Positions 6,081-6,228 of a stretch of 6,228 nucleotides of DNA are shown here, one piece after another. Below the pieces are notes generated by a model. That model was given only the letters and a program-made list of their open reading frames with translations. It was not told the DNA's origin and did no database searches. Where the stretch lies: contig WJJN01000122.1 of the NCBI GenBank assembly GCA_014729735.1, forward strand, positions 1 to 6,228. The letters run 5' to 3'. Position numbers and translations under genes: made by a program. The DNA is from Candidatus Zhuqueibacterota bacterium. Lineage in GTDB: Bacteria > Zhuqueibacterota > Zhuqueibacteria > Thermofontimicrobiales > Thiofontviventaceae. The first letter of the stretch is position 1. Every line of letters begins with the position of its first letter.

Positions 6081-6228
6081 ATGGCAGATGACAATCCGTA
6101 TGAATTTTTAGGTGCGGCGCCGGAACAGACCAGCAGCGCGTCGGTGGGGATTCTGGTTTACGTTGAGCCAGAGGCGAGCAATTTCTCCGAAGAATCCTTC
6201 ATCGCGATTGGCAAAGCGCGGGAATTAG
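6081..6228 (+). CDS. etfA: Electron transfer flavoprotein subunit alpha (5' part, cut by window end)
   Basis: Only the first 49 codons are present, and the frame is open to the window edge; the final TAG-like letters are out of frame. Residues 22-49 (VGILVYVEPEASNFSEESFI then AIGKAREL) match the first strand and helix of EtfA, where a G-x-LV-x-x-E strand is followed by a serine/glutamate-rich turn and a G-x-AR-x-L helix. Before this lies a polar, Pro/Ser/Glu-containing extension of about 21 residues (ADDNPYEFLGAAPE and onward) with no signal peptide or metal-binding cysteines. The gene's place directly after etfB supports the call, since the two subunits form the ETF heterodimer. The FAD-binding C-terminal domain lies outside the window, so type and function class cannot be checked here. 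Confidence 0.82.
   Translation, partial: MADDNPYEFLGAAPEQTSSASVGILVYVEPEASNFSEESFIAIGKAREL

Noticed and set aside
6222..6228. Apparent TAG stop at the end of the window closing a short protein
   Set aside because: In the EtfA frame these bases read GAA TTA followed by a lone G, so the frame is open and the gene is simply cut.

Overview
The window holds a single co-directional (+ strand) gene cluster for acyl-CoA metabolism. It encodes a TetR-type regulator, a thiolase, a 3-hydroxyacyl-CoA dehydrogenase, an enoyl-CoA hydratase, an acyl-CoA dehydrogenase and the electron transfer flavoprotein subunits EtfB (complete) and EtfA (only the first 49 codons, cut by the window end). All six complete genes are intact, and the key catalytic residues expected in the four enzymes can be read directly.

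Layout: 18-608 regulator; 630-1820 thiolase; 1844-3052 hydroxyacyl-CoA dehydrogenase; a 167-bp gap with a long bulged inverted repeat; 3220-3999 enoyl-CoA hydratase; 4015-5169 acyl-CoA dehydrogenase; an 88-bp gap with a 15-bp stem; 5258-5944 EtfB; a 136-bp gap with a nested inverted repeat that includes a terminator-like hairpin with a T6 tract; 6081-end EtfA. The tight junctions (15 to 23 bp) contain little besides a Shine-Dalgarno sequence. Each of the three wider gaps carries its own, unrelated inverted repeat. There is no gene-free stretch above 300 bp, and I see no tRNA, rRNA, CRISPR array, transposase or phage gene.

Together the enzymes cover one full turn of the beta-oxidation spiral: acyl-CoA dehydrogenase passes electrons to EtfAB, then hydration, NAD-linked oxidation and thiolysis follow. 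The regulator resembles the fatty-acyl-CoA-responsive FadR (YsiA) of Bacillus subtilis, which favours fatty acid degradation. The same gene set (thiolase, hydroxyacyl-CoA dehydrogenase, crotonase, acyl-CoA dehydrogenase, etfB, etfA) is also that of the clostridial butyryl-CoA synthesis pathway, so sequence alone does not fix the direction.

Organism: a bacterium of moderate G+C with strong GGAGG-type Shine-Dalgarno sites and compact gene spacing. The intergenic repeats (heptamer runs of TTAGCTG, and a GTCATTCTGA/TCAGAATGAC palindrome) remind me of environmental bacteria such as Calditrichota/KSB1-like or other FCB-group lineages. This is a low-confidence impression from memory, and a Firmicutes-type origin is not excluded. 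The core of the window is ordinary metabolism. What deserves a second look is the intergenic repeats and the unusual ends and motifs of EtfB and EtfA.
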